A DNA stretch of 64,000 nt from Haloarcula sp. CBA1127 (GTDB lineage: Archaea; Halobacteriota; Halobacteria; Halobacteriales; Haloarculaceae), in assembly GCF_001485575.1 (NCBI RefSeq), contig NZ_BCNB01000002.1:62001-126000 (forward strand). Reading direction: 5' to 3'. The notes beneath the pieces are model-generated. The model did no database searches, was not told the origin of the DNA, and was given only the letters and a program-made list of their open reading frames with translations. Shown here in pieces: positions 35,438-44,359 of the stretch. The number at the start of each line of letters is the position of its first letter. Position 1 is the first letter of the stretch. Position numbers and translations under genes: made by a program.

Positions 35438-37282
35438 TTATTCGAATTGATCCTGATACGTCGTCCTGATGTCCGCCTGACGACTAGCGGTTAGGTTCTC
35501 GTATGACTTCCCGTATGTGTCGTTGGCCAGTTCGTCCCAAGACTCGATTCGGTCACCGGAATCAGTCCGGAACTGTGCATCGAAGTCCGCTTCGACCTTC
35601 TGTTGGGTTTCAATTTCTAGTCCTGTGAAATTAAACTTCTCCCCAGATTTCACATCGGCACCGTACTCTTGCCGGGCGATTTCCTCACGCGTCCGCACCT
35701 CTGCGGCCGCAAGGCCGTCCGCGAACGGTTGGCGTTCGTGAATCTCTTCGATCTGGCGCTTCGTTTCACCGCTCACCTCATCATAGTAGAGCCCGTACTT
35801 GTCTTGGGTTATCTCATCAAGCGAAGCGCGGTCACCATCAGAGACACTGGTACTTCCGCCGGAACCGCTGGACCCGCCGTCTTTCGCCCATGACGGCTTG
35901 ACCGACATAGCTGTTGACGCACGCGCGTCTTTTGAGTAGATGCCATAGATGTACGTCTGCAGACTCAGTGGTTCTACGGGGTAATCCGTCGAGTCGGTTA
36001 CCGTGTATTCAATCTCGAACCGAACACGAGTCGACTCACCGGGTTCGAGCGTGACATTTCTGTCGACTCCATAGGCTTCCGGTCGATCATCGTCATCGCT
36101 ATCGATGCGGTGCTGGATCGATTGAGTTCCGGTGTTTTCACCGGTGTTCGTTACGTCCGCGGAGAACACAGCCGTATCACCGACATACAGGACATTCGGT
36201 CCAGCCAAATCCGACACCTCGAAATGACTGTCCTGTACCGTCATCGAGACGGTATCTGTGTCGTCAGCAGCTCCAAGCGAATGGTTGTGTGTCCCGCGGC
36301 TCAAATTCGTCGTATTCACTCTGATAGACACCGTTGTCGTTTCGTTGGCAGCAAGTGAAACGGAGCGCGAATAGGTGGTGTTCATCGAATCGCTGCGGAG
36401 CGTGACGTTGTCGCTCCCGGCCACGTCACCAACGTTCTCGACGACTGCTGATACATTGGCAGTTTCCCCCCGCGTTACGTTGGCCGGTGCAGTCGTGTTC
36501 TGTACCTGAAACGTCGCCGGTTGCTGGACATAGAGTGTTCCGGTCGTTGATGTGTTTTCGGTGGCGACCCTGTATTGATATCGACCAGGCTCCAGATCAG
36601 CAGTTCGGACCGTGGCAGTGCTTATCTGGCTCTGGCCGCCCGCAAGCGAGTGTACGCTCTCGTTCAGCGTTTCAGCATCGGAGTACTGGCCGTTTTGGTC
36701 CGCATCGACAGCGATTTGCACTGTCTGGACGCCACGATATGCACCGACATTGGTCAGGTTTGCTCGGATAGAGGCGTTCGTTCCACGGACGATTGTAGCG
36801 TTTTCAGTGGTATCGGCGAGTACAAACGTAGGCGGGGTGAGGACAGCCACACTCCCAGTTGACTCCGAGGACGATGATTCTTCACCGACGGCAACGGCGT
36901 ACGTGTATTCCCCGGGGCTGATTTGATCAGGCCCGACAGCGAACGTCACATCCGTCGGTTCTGCAGCCGAAACCTCGACTTGTTTTGTTGCGACCGTTTC
37001 AGGAGGCTGTCCGTCCCTGTTCAATCGTAGCGCTACTTGTTGTGTTGTCGTTTCCGACCCTGCGTTTGTGATTTGAAGTTGCACACGCAACGGCTCATCC
37101 GGGCGAATTTCAGTCGGAGACTGCACAGTACGTATCTCCAGTTCGTCCTCGCCCACAGTGGTCTCCGTATCGGACGGTCCATCAGCGAAACCACCGATTC
37201 CAAGCCCCAGCGTAGCGCCTCCAATGAGTAACAGTCCAGCGACGCACCCAATCAGTAACTTTCCGTAGCCTATGGACAACAT
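35438..37282 (-). CDS. Secreted CARDB-repeat protein with C-terminal YG/QF repeats
   Basis: 614 residues. An N-terminal hydrophobic helix (about 8-30) acts as signal or anchor. Four CARDB-like beta-sandwich domains follow (about 45-150, 150-255, 258-355, 360-460), rich in N-x-S/T sites. A Gly/Ser linker (GGSSGSGGSTS) leads to a C-terminal region with three related segments of about 40 residues (EITQDKYGLYYDEVSGETKR, EIARQEYGADVK..., ELANDTYGKSYENLTASRQ), each ending near a Tyr/Phe-x-x-Gln-Phe/Pro. It is surface-exposed, may bind glycan or protein partners, and closes the polysaccharide island. Confidence 0.82.
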   Translation of the reverse strand: MLSIGYGKLLIGCVAGLLLIGGATLGLGIGGFADGPSDTETTVGEDELEIRTVQSPTEIRPDEPLRVQLQITNAGSETTTQQVALRLNRDGQPPETVATKQVEVSAAEPTDVTFAVGPDQISPGEYTYAVAVGEESSSSESTGSVAVLTPPTFVLADTTENATIVRGTNASIRANLTNVGAYRGVQTVQIAVDADQNGQYSDAETLNESVHSLAGGQSQISTATVRTADLEPGRYQYRVATENTSTTGTLYVQQPATFQVQNTTAPANVTRGETANVSAVVENVGDVAGSDNVTLRSDSMNTTYSRSVSLAANETTTVSIRVNTTNLSRGTHNHSLGAADDTDTVSMTVQDSHFEVSDLAGPNVLYVGDTAVFSADVTNTGENTGTQSIQHRIDSDDDDRPEAYGVDRNVTLEPGESTRVRFEIEYTVTDSTDYPVEPLSLQTYIYGIYSKDARASTAMSVKPSWAKDGGSSGSGGSTSVSDGDRASLDEITQDKYGLYYDEVSGETKRQIEEIHERQPFADGLAAAEVRTREEIARQEYGADVKSGEKFNFTGLEIETQQKVEADFDAQFRTDSGDRIESWDELANDTYGKSYENLTASRQADIRTTYQDQFE

Positions 37283-37681
37283 GCGTACGCAGGTATGTTA
37301 CAAATCATTATTGTTACGGCTGCTATACCCGTCGGTAGACACTCTTTGTATTCAATATCGAAGAGCGGATTTTCACAGGGGATGTCTCGGAACGGGTAGC
37401 ATACGTTTACCACCAGACACGTCCATCTAAGTGGAACTTTCAGCCATAGTCGTAGTGAGTCGATACCGTCCGTTGGCGTCTCAGTTAAACGACTACCATT
37501 AGCTGAATCTATGGAAGGTAACCAGCTTGTGATTCAATACCAGAGTCTGTGTAATGCAGTGGCGTATACGCGAGATACCCAATTAAACTATAAGTTCAAT
37601 TCGAATCGAAAACAGGGATAGAGATGGTTCTAAGTCGACGCAGCTGTGCGATCCTATCAGTTCGAGTCCGAGACGCGACGG
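37283..37681. other. Intergenic region
   Basis: About 400 bp between two minus-strand genes. It holds the promoter of the CARDB gene (AT-rich 37290-37330) and the end of the winged-helix gene. No gene is supported. Confidence 0.4.
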
Positions 37682-37963
37682 TTACGCCATGTTCTTCCGT
37701 TCGATTGTTTCCCAAATATCGACACCCTTCTCAGTGATGTCGTACACGCGGCCTTTCTTCCGATCTTCCGAAACTAATAGGTCGACCAGTTCCGACTCAC
37801 GGAGTTCCTGCAGGGCGCGCGAAACGTGAGCAATGCTCATTTCCCTGTCGTCCGCAATTAACGACGGTGTCGCAGGGCCTTCTGACAACCGGCGGAGAGT
37901 CTCGACTCGATACCGTGAACTGATTACGTAGCTCACTTCGTCCCACTGATCAAAGTCTGCCAT
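37682..37963 (-). CDS. Winged helix-turn-helix transcriptional regulator
   Basis: 93 residues with a single winged-helix domain. The order is YVISSRYRVETLRRLSEGPATPSLI, then the recognition helix EMSIAHVSRALQELRESELV and the wing DRKKGRVYDITEKGVDIW. It resembles small haloarchaeal MarR/ArsR-like regulators. No ligand-binding domain is present. It is transcribed away from the DUF7344 gene and toward the CARDB gene; its targets are unknown. Confidence 0.85.
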   Translation of the reverse strand: MADFDQWDEVSYVISSRYRVETLRRLSEGPATPSLIADDREMSIAHVSRALQELRESELVDLLVSEDRKKGRVYDITEKGVDIWETIERKNMA

Positions 37964-38169
37964 CGTATCTATTCGTATGCACGAGTGTACCAGCTACCTT
38001 CTTTGGACACAAACTCGTGTACAGTGATGTTCCATGTGCCTGTGGTTAATTGTTTCGCTCGTGTCTCTTGGTCTCGCTTCGTAGCCATACACGACTCTGG
38101 TTGAGTACCCTGCATACTGAGTATGTGGTGAGTAATATCATTCTTCCACTCAATTCATAAGACGGTATT

Positions 38170-38355
38170 TCAGCCGTGCTCGGCAATCAGGCGACAGCCG
38201 ATCAACAACAGATACTGCAAAACTCGTAAGGCTCCAATTCCTGACGACAACCAGAAGGACATCTTATCCAGAACTTCATCCTTGAAGCGATCTCTCTGCG
38301 GTTCAGATAGCTGTTCGATTGACACTGATAAGATTGCGTTACTTGCATGGCTCAT
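38170..38355 (-). CDS. Possible small protein of unknown function
   Basis: 61 residues (MSHASNAILSVSIEQLSEPQ...) with an amphipathic acidic/basic middle (RDRFKDEVLDK) and a hydrophobic C-terminal helix (GIGALRVLQYLLLIGC). An ATG start is present. It has no homologue that I recognise, and it may be a chance frame in a 785-bp gene-poor gap. Confidence 0.28.
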   Translation of the reverse strand: MSHASNAILSVSIEQLSEPQRDRFKDEVLDKMSFWLSSGIGALRVLQYLLLIGCRLIAEHG

Positions 38356-38749
38356 AGAAACATTGCATATACGCTACGATTTATCCTGTACAATCTCCAG
38401 GAAGTGAATAGCGTGTAACCGTAACAGAGGGCCTCCTCAACGAATTTACGGCCAGTCTACGTGTTTTGTGTATCTCAACAGACACTGTGCCGGAGTTTTA
38501 GTATGGAACACCGATATTTGATTCAAAGAACGCTGTTACTCCCGGAATACCCAAACAACTACTGACTACCCCGACGGTAATCAAAGGAAAATTATCTAAC
38601 TGGTTACATAACAAAGTATTAAGTAGCAAGGTGATGTTGATTTGAAATGCTGGCTGACAGCGTAACGCTCCGTCGATACAGCCGGGGGGCTGTGTGAGCG
38701 CGATTCCAGACGGGTGGACGATGTCGCAGCACACAGGAAGTGGGTAAAT

Positions 38750-39385
38750 ATGGGAGTCAAAGACACCGCACAAACGAAAGCAGAACCGAATGATCAACTA
38801 AGCGACGAATCTGTCCCATCGCCAAAAGGGAAAGAAAGCAGTGCGGACCAAGTGACGTCACAGGAGCAGGATGACTCGGGTGCATCTCTAGACGTTATTT
38901 TTGAAATACTGAAAAACAGCCGCCGCAGAGAGGTCCTCCACTTTCTTCGAGAACGAGGTGAACAGGTCTCTCTTGGAGAACTCGCAGAACACGTCGCGGC
39001 AATCGAGAACGAGACCACAACTGATGCGTTGACATCAAGTGAGCGCAAGCGCGTGTACGTAGGACTGTATCAGTGCCATCTCCCGAAGATGGACGACATC
39101 GGTGTCGTCGATTTTAACCAAGACCGGGGGCATATCACCCTTACCGAGAAGGCTGACGACTTCGAAAAGTACCTCAACCGCTCTGAAGAAGAGGAGGAGG
39201 TTCGACAGTGGTATCAGTATTACGCGGCCGTCTCGGTGCTCGGTGCGATAGTTCTAGGCGCCTCTATCGCCTTCTCACTTCCCGGGAGCATGGTTTTAGG
39301 TCTGTTCTCCCTGGTAGTGGGTGTTGCAGGCGCATGTTCCGTGTATCACTGGTCAGTTGAGCGGGAAGAGCCGGATACCGAGTAG
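38750..39385 (+). CDS. DUF7344-type winged-helix protein with two C-terminal membrane segments
   Basis: 211 residues from the ATG at 38750 (MGVKDTAQTKAEPND). An acidic, low-complexity N-terminus (1-50) precedes the DUF7344 domain (about 52-150: IFEILKNSRRREVLHFLRE, ERKRVYVGLYQCHLPKM). Two membrane helices follow (about 162-182 and 184-203). It is a paralogue of the 8009-8563 protein, sharing RKRVYV.LYQ.H.PK and W-Y-Q-Y-Y before the first helix. It is likely a membrane-tethered regulator. Confidence 0.83.
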   Translation: MGVKDTAQTKAEPNDQLSDESVPSPKGKESSADQVTSQEQDDSGASLDVIFEILKNSRRREVLHFLRERGEQVSLGELAEHVAAIENETTTDALTSSERKRVYVGLYQCHLPKMDDIGVVDFNQDRGHITLTEKADDFEKYLNRSEEEEEVRQWYQYYAAVSVLGAIVLGASIAFSLPGSMVLGLFSLVVGVAGACSVYHWSVEREEPDTE

Positions 39386-39444
39386 CCCGATAAGAACGGT
39401 TTGTTTCCGCGGGCAGTTTTTACGCAGTACGCGTCACGAGTAGG

Positions 39445-40587
39445 CTATGCAGAGCAATACACTTCGTCCCCGGCAACGTATGTTCGTGCTATCGATGGAA
39501 CCGGGTCTGGGTCAACGATAATAACATCAGCCCTTGCCCCACACTCCAATCGGCCACGGTCGTACAGGCCGGCAGCGGCAGCTGGTGCAGTAGAGACACG
39601 CAACACCCGGTCTTTGAGGGGCTCACCGTTGTCGATGAAAACAGAGCTAAGCAGTGATTGTGGACGAAAGTCGCTACAGAGAATGTCGACAAAACCGTCT
39701 CTAATTGCCTGGGACGCGTCGGGCCCGTCCCACAGACTCCCACCGCGAACCACATTCGGCGCACCCATCGCAACGGCCAAGTTTAGCTCGGTTGCACGCC
39801 GCGCAACTCGGTGGGAGAGTGGATATTCACTTATATCTACCCCGATAGCAGCGGCGTTGTCCACGCTCGAAACAGTTTCATCGTCGTGTGAGGCGACTGG
39901 GATATTTCTATTGCTCGCTAGCTCTGTAATCTCTCGTGCTCGCGAGGTTACTTCTGCTTCTGGGACATTGCGGCGTGTTTCGAGGGCCTGAAGGCTCGAC
40001 TCTGAGACCCTATCTGGAAGATTATAGCGCTGTGTAAGTGCATTTTCGCCAGCGAACTGACCCGTTCCGGGAATGTGTGAGACAAGGGAAACGAGATCAC
40101 CCCCTGATTGGATTTCTTGCGAGACGGCGTCGACAGCCGTTTCGTTGGTGAGTTCACAACGCATATGGAGTCTGTTGTCGACCCTGGCGCCGGTTTCGCA
40201 GTTGAAATCCCGGATATGCTCGGCCAAGTGGCGAGCTAATCCGATACTCCGGTTATCATCTGGGACGTCCTCGAACGCAATGGCATGATACTTTGTCGTA
40301 ACTCCCGCGCTGGCATTGGCAATATCACATCGGTCCAGAGCGACAGTCGTGTTGACATGCTCACCAGCTCTCGGAAAAAGGTGCCGTTCGATATCATCAC
40401 CGTGAAGATCAACCAATCCAGGTAGGACATACTTCCCCGTCGCATCAATATCCGGGGAGTCATGAGGCTCTGCTTCCACTGAGACTATTTTTCCATCAGA
40501 GAATACTACTGTCCCGTTCTCAATTTCGCTGGTCGGCGTAACAACAGTTCCGCCCGAGATCAATGTTCGATTTGCATTGTTTTTCAT
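39445..40587 (-). CDS. phnM: PhnM-type amidohydrolase (methylphosphonate triphosphate diphosphatase-like)
   Basis: 380 residues from the ATG at 40587 (MKNNANRTLISGG); a longer start at 40692 is less likely. The amidohydrolase metal site is visible as LPGLVDLHGDDIERHLFPR. Downstream are SLVSHIPGTGQF, PVASHDDETVSSVD and a terminal ILCSDFRPQSLL. The usual product is the ribose-1-methylphosphonate-5-triphosphate diphosphatase of C-P lyase pathways. No other phn gene is in the window, so it may act with genes elsewhere or on another substrate. Confidence 0.85.
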   Translation of the reverse strand: MKNNANRTLISGGTVVTPTSEIENGTVVFSDGKIVSVEAEPHDSPDIDATGKYVLPGLVDLHGDDIERHLFPRAGEHVNTTVALDRCDIANASAGVTTKYHAIAFEDVPDDNRSIGLARHLAEHIRDFNCETGARVDNRLHMRCELTNETAVDAVSQEIQSGGDLVSLVSHIPGTGQFAGENALTQRYNLPDRVSESSLQALETRRNVPEAEVTSRAREITELASNRNIPVASHDDETVSSVDNAAAIGVDISEYPLSHRVARRATELNLAVAMGAPNVVRGGSLWDGPDASQAIRDGFVDILCSDFRPQSLLSSVFIDNGEPLKDRVLRVSTAPAAAAGLYDRGRLECGARADVIIVDPDPVPSIARTYVAGDEVYCSA

Positions 40588-41293
40588 GCGATGTGGCTCC
40601 CTGTAAGGTTTACCAATGTGTTTACAATCGACTTCCCCAAAAGATGAATATGCGCTGACTACGGCTATGTTGCAGTCGGATATAGGGTACATATTTATAT
40701 ATGATTGACAGCCGTAGCTGTTGTGCTAAATGAAATAATGGGAGACGAGGCCGTCAATCGTCACTATCGTTGCTAAAGACGGACCCAAGACACCCCAACA
40801 ATTCTCAGAGTTTGAATAGAGCCTCAACCCGGCGGAGTTGAACCTACATATTCATCAGGCAGTTTAGACAAATGTCAGATTACCCTAATTTCTAAGTCAT
40901 GTTTATATAATACCTTCATAGAGTCGATGATTTGCGGGTAATTCTGGCGGATTCATGTCCATTAGGATACACCTACCAGCATAATGCCGTATTAACTGTT
41001 CGAACGAGCGCGTTTGAGCAGTACTTAGTTTCTATTTTTCCATAATGAGAGAAAGAGTATATAGCCCTAACTGAAGAAGAGAGCCTGTTGTAACAAGATT
41101 GCAGCATAGTAAGTGACTGACTCCGGCGACGTCACCCCACCAGTAGGTCGACGCGAAAACGACCGGACACCAGACGCCATCAAGACCCGGTAGATCGGAG
41201 TTATTGTGTATTTGATGGGGTTTCTACCACCGGCATGGTGTTTGCGTGTTCAGAAACCGAAGTTTTTAGCGCCAAGGTTTAAAACGTATTTGT
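40588..41293. other. Intergenic region
   Basis: About 700 bp between divergent phnM and the xylose dehydrogenase gene, AT-rich and without a supported gene. TATA-like stretches (cgtatttgtatg region and tttttagc near 41262) suit the downstream gene. Confidence 0.4.
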
Positions 41294-42364
41294 ATGAAAG
41301 ACTGGATTGATACCTATAACGAGCGTGACTGGCAAACCACCACGGACGGAACGGTTCGATACGCACTGTTAGGACTTGGCTGGTGGACAATCGACCTAGC
41401 ACTCCCCGCGGTTCAGGACTCTGATCTGGGTGAAGTTACGACGCTCGTGAGCAGTTCTTCGGAGAAAGCTAAACGTCTCGCCGACGAGAACGGTGTGGAC
41501 CACGGGATTAGTTATGAAGAGTTCCACGACGGGGAGGCAGCCGACAGGTTTGATGCCATCTACATCGGGACACCGAACGCCTTGCATCTGGAATACGCCG
41601 AGACAGCCGCAGAGTTGGACAAAGCGATCCTGTGCGAGAAGCCGATGGAGTCAACAGTTGAACGGGCTCAGAAAATGGTTGAGGTCTGTGCGGACGCCGC
41701 TGTGCCGTTGATGATTGCCTACCGGATGCAAACTGACCCCGCTGTGAGGCGTGCGAAAGAACTCATCGAAGACGGATTCATCGGTGAGCCAGTATCCGTA
41801 TACGGAAACAATAGTCAGCCGCTGCTTGAGATGAATCCGGACACGGACCAGTGGCGGCTCGATTCGGAACTCTCAGGCTATGGTACTTCAGTGATGGACT
41901 TAGGGATTTACTCGATCAACACGACTCGGTTTCTGCTCGACCGGGAACCACTGGCAGTGCAGTCACAGATGGATTCTTATAGCGAGGCCTTCGACGATGT
42001 GCCCGATGAACGCTCCGGGGCGTTGCTTGCGCTGGAAGACGGTATCAAAATGGTCACGACTGATAGCCAGAACGCCCACAGTGATACGCAACTGAAAATA
42101 ACTGGGACGGACGGACAGATCGAACTCCGCCCAGCGTTCCATGGGAAGGCGAAACTACACCTGTCTCAAAACGAGACGACAGTAACTGTCGAACACGAGG
42201 GCTTTGATGCGGAGGACGAAATGCGGGAGGAGTTCGACTACTTCGCTGACCGCGTTCTGACTGGCACTGACATCGACCCAGACGGCCGCCACGGCCTTCA
42301 GGATATGCGAATCATCCGGGCAATTCACGAAGCCGCGGAGAGTGGCGATGTCGTCAAGCTGTAA
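41294..42364 (+). CDS. gfo6: D-xylose 1-dehydrogenase-like Gfo/Idh/MocA oxidoreductase
   Basis: 356 residues. The Rossmann fold opens RYALLGLGWWTIDLALPAV, and the family lysine motif AILCEKPMEST and the substrate-side MIAYRMQTDPAVRRAKELI are present. The sequence fits the haloarchaeal Gfo6/Xdh group, which oxidises D-xylose with NADP as the first step of the haloarchaeal pentose pathway. No other xylose genes (lactonase, dehydratase, dehydrogenase) are next to it. The substrate is inferred from the family. Confidence 0.82.
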   Translation: MKDWIDTYNERDWQTTTDGTVRYALLGLGWWTIDLALPAVQDSDLGEVTTLVSSSSEKAKRLADENGVDHGISYEEFHDGEAADRFDAIYIGTPNALHLEYAETAAELDKAILCEKPMESTVERAQKMVEVCADAAVPLMIAYRMQTDPAVRRAKELIEDGFIGEPVSVYGNNSQPLLEMNPDTDQWRLDSELSGYGTSVMDLGIYSINTTRFLLDREPLAVQSQMDSYSEAFDDVPDERSGALLALEDGIKMVTTDSQNAHSDTQLKITGTDGQIELRPAFHGKAKLHLSQNETTVTVEHEGFDAEDEMREEFDYFADRVLTGTDIDPDGRHGLQDMRIIRAIHEAAESGDVVKL

Positions 42365-42684
42365 CTGACCCGTTCGGATTTATCCGATTCCATCGCAGCA
42401 CGTTGTCTTGGAATTTGGTCACATGACGCTCACGGCTGTCGTGTGATGCCAGTCAGAACTATCCGGAACTGGAGATCTGTTCTGGAAGTCATATTAGATG
42501 ATAGTCGTGCGAAGGTTTAGGATGTACCGCACTAGGCACCACTTAAAATGGCTGTGCCTCAGAGCTGAAGCAGGGGGTGTAATAACAGCCGTACAGATGT
42601 TATTATTTGGCACCAGCGAACTCGACAGACTCTAAACGGCCGGTGGTATCAAAAGACCGTGTTTGGGATAACAACTATTTGATT

Positions 42685-42706
42685 GGATACCATGGATATG
42701 GTATCC
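42685..42706. promoter_or_regulatory. 9-bp inverted repeat, possible operator or hairpin
   Basis: Perfect arms ggataccat and atggtatcc separated by ggat. It lies about 320 bp after the xylose dehydrogenase stop and 400 bp before the next gene, so it may be an operator, a transcript-end hairpin or part of a decayed element. Confidence 0.35.
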
Positions 42707-43095
42707 AGGTTAAATTTAAATGCCATTTATTATCCAAAAGGGGTCAGCCACAATGTAGAACCACATAGGCGTAGAAGTGCCGTTTCACACTGCCAATATT
42801 GACTTCAGAGATAAGATAGGGCATCCCATATTACAATCATACTTTTAATATCTAAATTTTTCACAAGCATATTCATAGTTGTTATATTTAACCAATTATG
42901 GGTTTATAGTAGTACATCTACAATCAAATAGTTCAAATAGATGGCATTCACAGGCAATTCCGAAGAATCTAGCAGAGAACAGAGTTGGTCGATATTCACG
43001 ACGGTGATAGGATGGTCAGTAGCTCGTCCTGCAAGCGGGCTCCAGTATGCCTACACGATAGCCATCTGGTTGATCCGAAAGTCATATACGTTATA

Positions 43096-43109
43096 TTAGG
43101 CCAACCTAA
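43096..43109. promoter_or_regulatory. Iron-box-like operator (DtxR/Idr family type)
   Basis: The sequence ttaggccaacctaa is a perfect 5-bp inverted repeat (ttagg/cctaa) with a 4-base centre, 3 bp upstream of the ATG and overlapping a TATA-like ttatat. Haloarchaeal DtxR-type iron regulators bind similar TTAGG-CCTAA palindromes. Binding here would block the promoter when iron is sufficient. Confidence 0.55.
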
Positions 43110-43112
43110 AAC

Positions 43113-44327
43113 ATGGAAGAGACAGACGATGCAGGTAGTCTCACCAGACGAGACTACCTCTCCGGCGGTGGTCTGCTGCTCGGTACGTCAATCGTAGCCG
43201 GCTGCTCCAGTAACGGTGGCGAACCGCTCAGTACAGCAACATCGAGTAGCAAGGAAACGGGCACATCAACCCCGTCAGATGGCAGCTCCTACGTTGCCTC
43301 GCTTTCCCCTGTCGGAGAGGTCAAGTTCGACTCTGTACCGGAGAGCGTCTTCACGATGTACAACCAGTATGCAGATATGTTAGTCGCACTCAACCACGGT
43401 GATGCGGTCAATTCGATGTTCGTTCCAGATATGGCTGGGCCATCGATGAACCACTACTACGAACGACTCTCTGGAGTCTCTTTTGAGTGGGAGAGCCTTC
43501 CGAACCCCTACGACAATTTCAGCAAGGAGTTCTTCTACAGCCTCGGTAGCGACGTTCACTTCCTCGACCCCGCATGGGCGATTACCCAGGAGAACTGGGA
43601 TATGAGCGATATCGAGGAAATTGTCGACAATGTCGGCCCCTTTTTCGGGAATTTCTACAGCGGAACACACGGTGACCCGCAAGAACCCTACAGTGAGAAC
43701 TACCAATATTACACGCTTTGGGAGCTGTTCGGTCGTGTCGCCACCGTGTTTCAGGAGCGGAAGCGTTACGAACAACTCAGAGCCGTTCACGGAGAACTCA
43801 TCGAGACTATCCAGACGAAGCTTCCACCCGAAGAAGATCGACCGACCGTAGTTCGGGTTACACTTGGCGACGGCCAATTCTGGACGTACCACCTGAACAG
43901 ACCGGGGTTCTGGCTCGCCGACACGCGTCCGCTCGCAGCCAATGACGCCTTCGGGGACGAAACGTGGGACGGTCTCTGGGGTTCGGTTGGCTATGAAACG
44001 ATGCTGGACGCGGACCCTGACGTAATCCTCCACCTCTGGGGGATGACACCGCGCTACGACATGGACGATGTCCGTGAGAGGCTCGCGTCACACAGCGTTG
44101 GAAAAGAACTCGCGGCGGTCAAAGACGACCACGTGTACGCACATGGAATGCGATACCACGGCCCGATCATGAATCTCTTCCAGATCGAAATGACCGCGAA
44201 ACAGCTCTACCCGGATATCTTTGGCGAGTGGCCGGCCTACGAGAACGGAGACCACTATCCAGAGATTCCATCGGATGAACAGCTTTTCAGCCGCGATCGG
44301 GTTGCTGAGATCATTACGGACGGGTAA
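43113..44327 (+). CDS. ABC transporter substrate-binding lipoprotein (iron/siderophore type)
   Basis: 404 residues. A twin-arginine signal (TRRDYLSGGGLLLGTS) and lipobox (IVAGC) anchor it outside the membrane, followed by a Ser/Thr linker. The mature part fits the helical-backbone fold of periplasmic iron-complex binding proteins. The N-terminal lobe has VPESVFTMYNQYADML and the C-terminal lobe has DPDVILHLWGMTPRYDMDDV. No permease or ATPase gene is adjacent. The iron-box-like repeat upstream supports iron-dependent control. Confidence 0.88.
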   Translation: MEETDDAGSLTRRDYLSGGGLLLGTSIVAGCSSNGGEPLSTATSSSKETGTSTPSDGSSYVASLSPVGEVKFDSVPESVFTMYNQYADMLVALNHGDAVNSMFVPDMAGPSMNHYYERLSGVSFEWESLPNPYDNFSKEFFYSLGSDVHFLDPAWAITQENWDMSDIEEIVDNVGPFFGNFYSGTHGDPQEPYSENYQYYTLWELFGRVATVFQERKRYEQLRAVHGELIETIQTKLPPEEDRPTVVRVTLGDGQFWTYHLNRPGFWLADTRPLAANDAFGDETWDGLWGSVGYETMLDADPDVILHLWGMTPRYDMDDVRERLASHSVGKELAAVKDDHVYAHGMRYHGPIMNLFQIEMTAKQLYPDIFGEWPAYENGDHYPEIPSDEQLFSRDRVAEIITDG

Positions 44328-44359
44328 TCAGTCGAGACGGTTCCCGGATCGTATAGCCG

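Larger units (their letters stand above)
42365..43112. other. Intergenic region with a palindrome and iron-box-like site
   Basis: About 750 bp, AT-rich from 42690 to 42930. It contains a 9-bp inverted repeat at 42685-42706 and, at its right end, the operator-like repeat upstream of the substrate-binding protein. No protein gene is supported. Confidence 0.45.
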
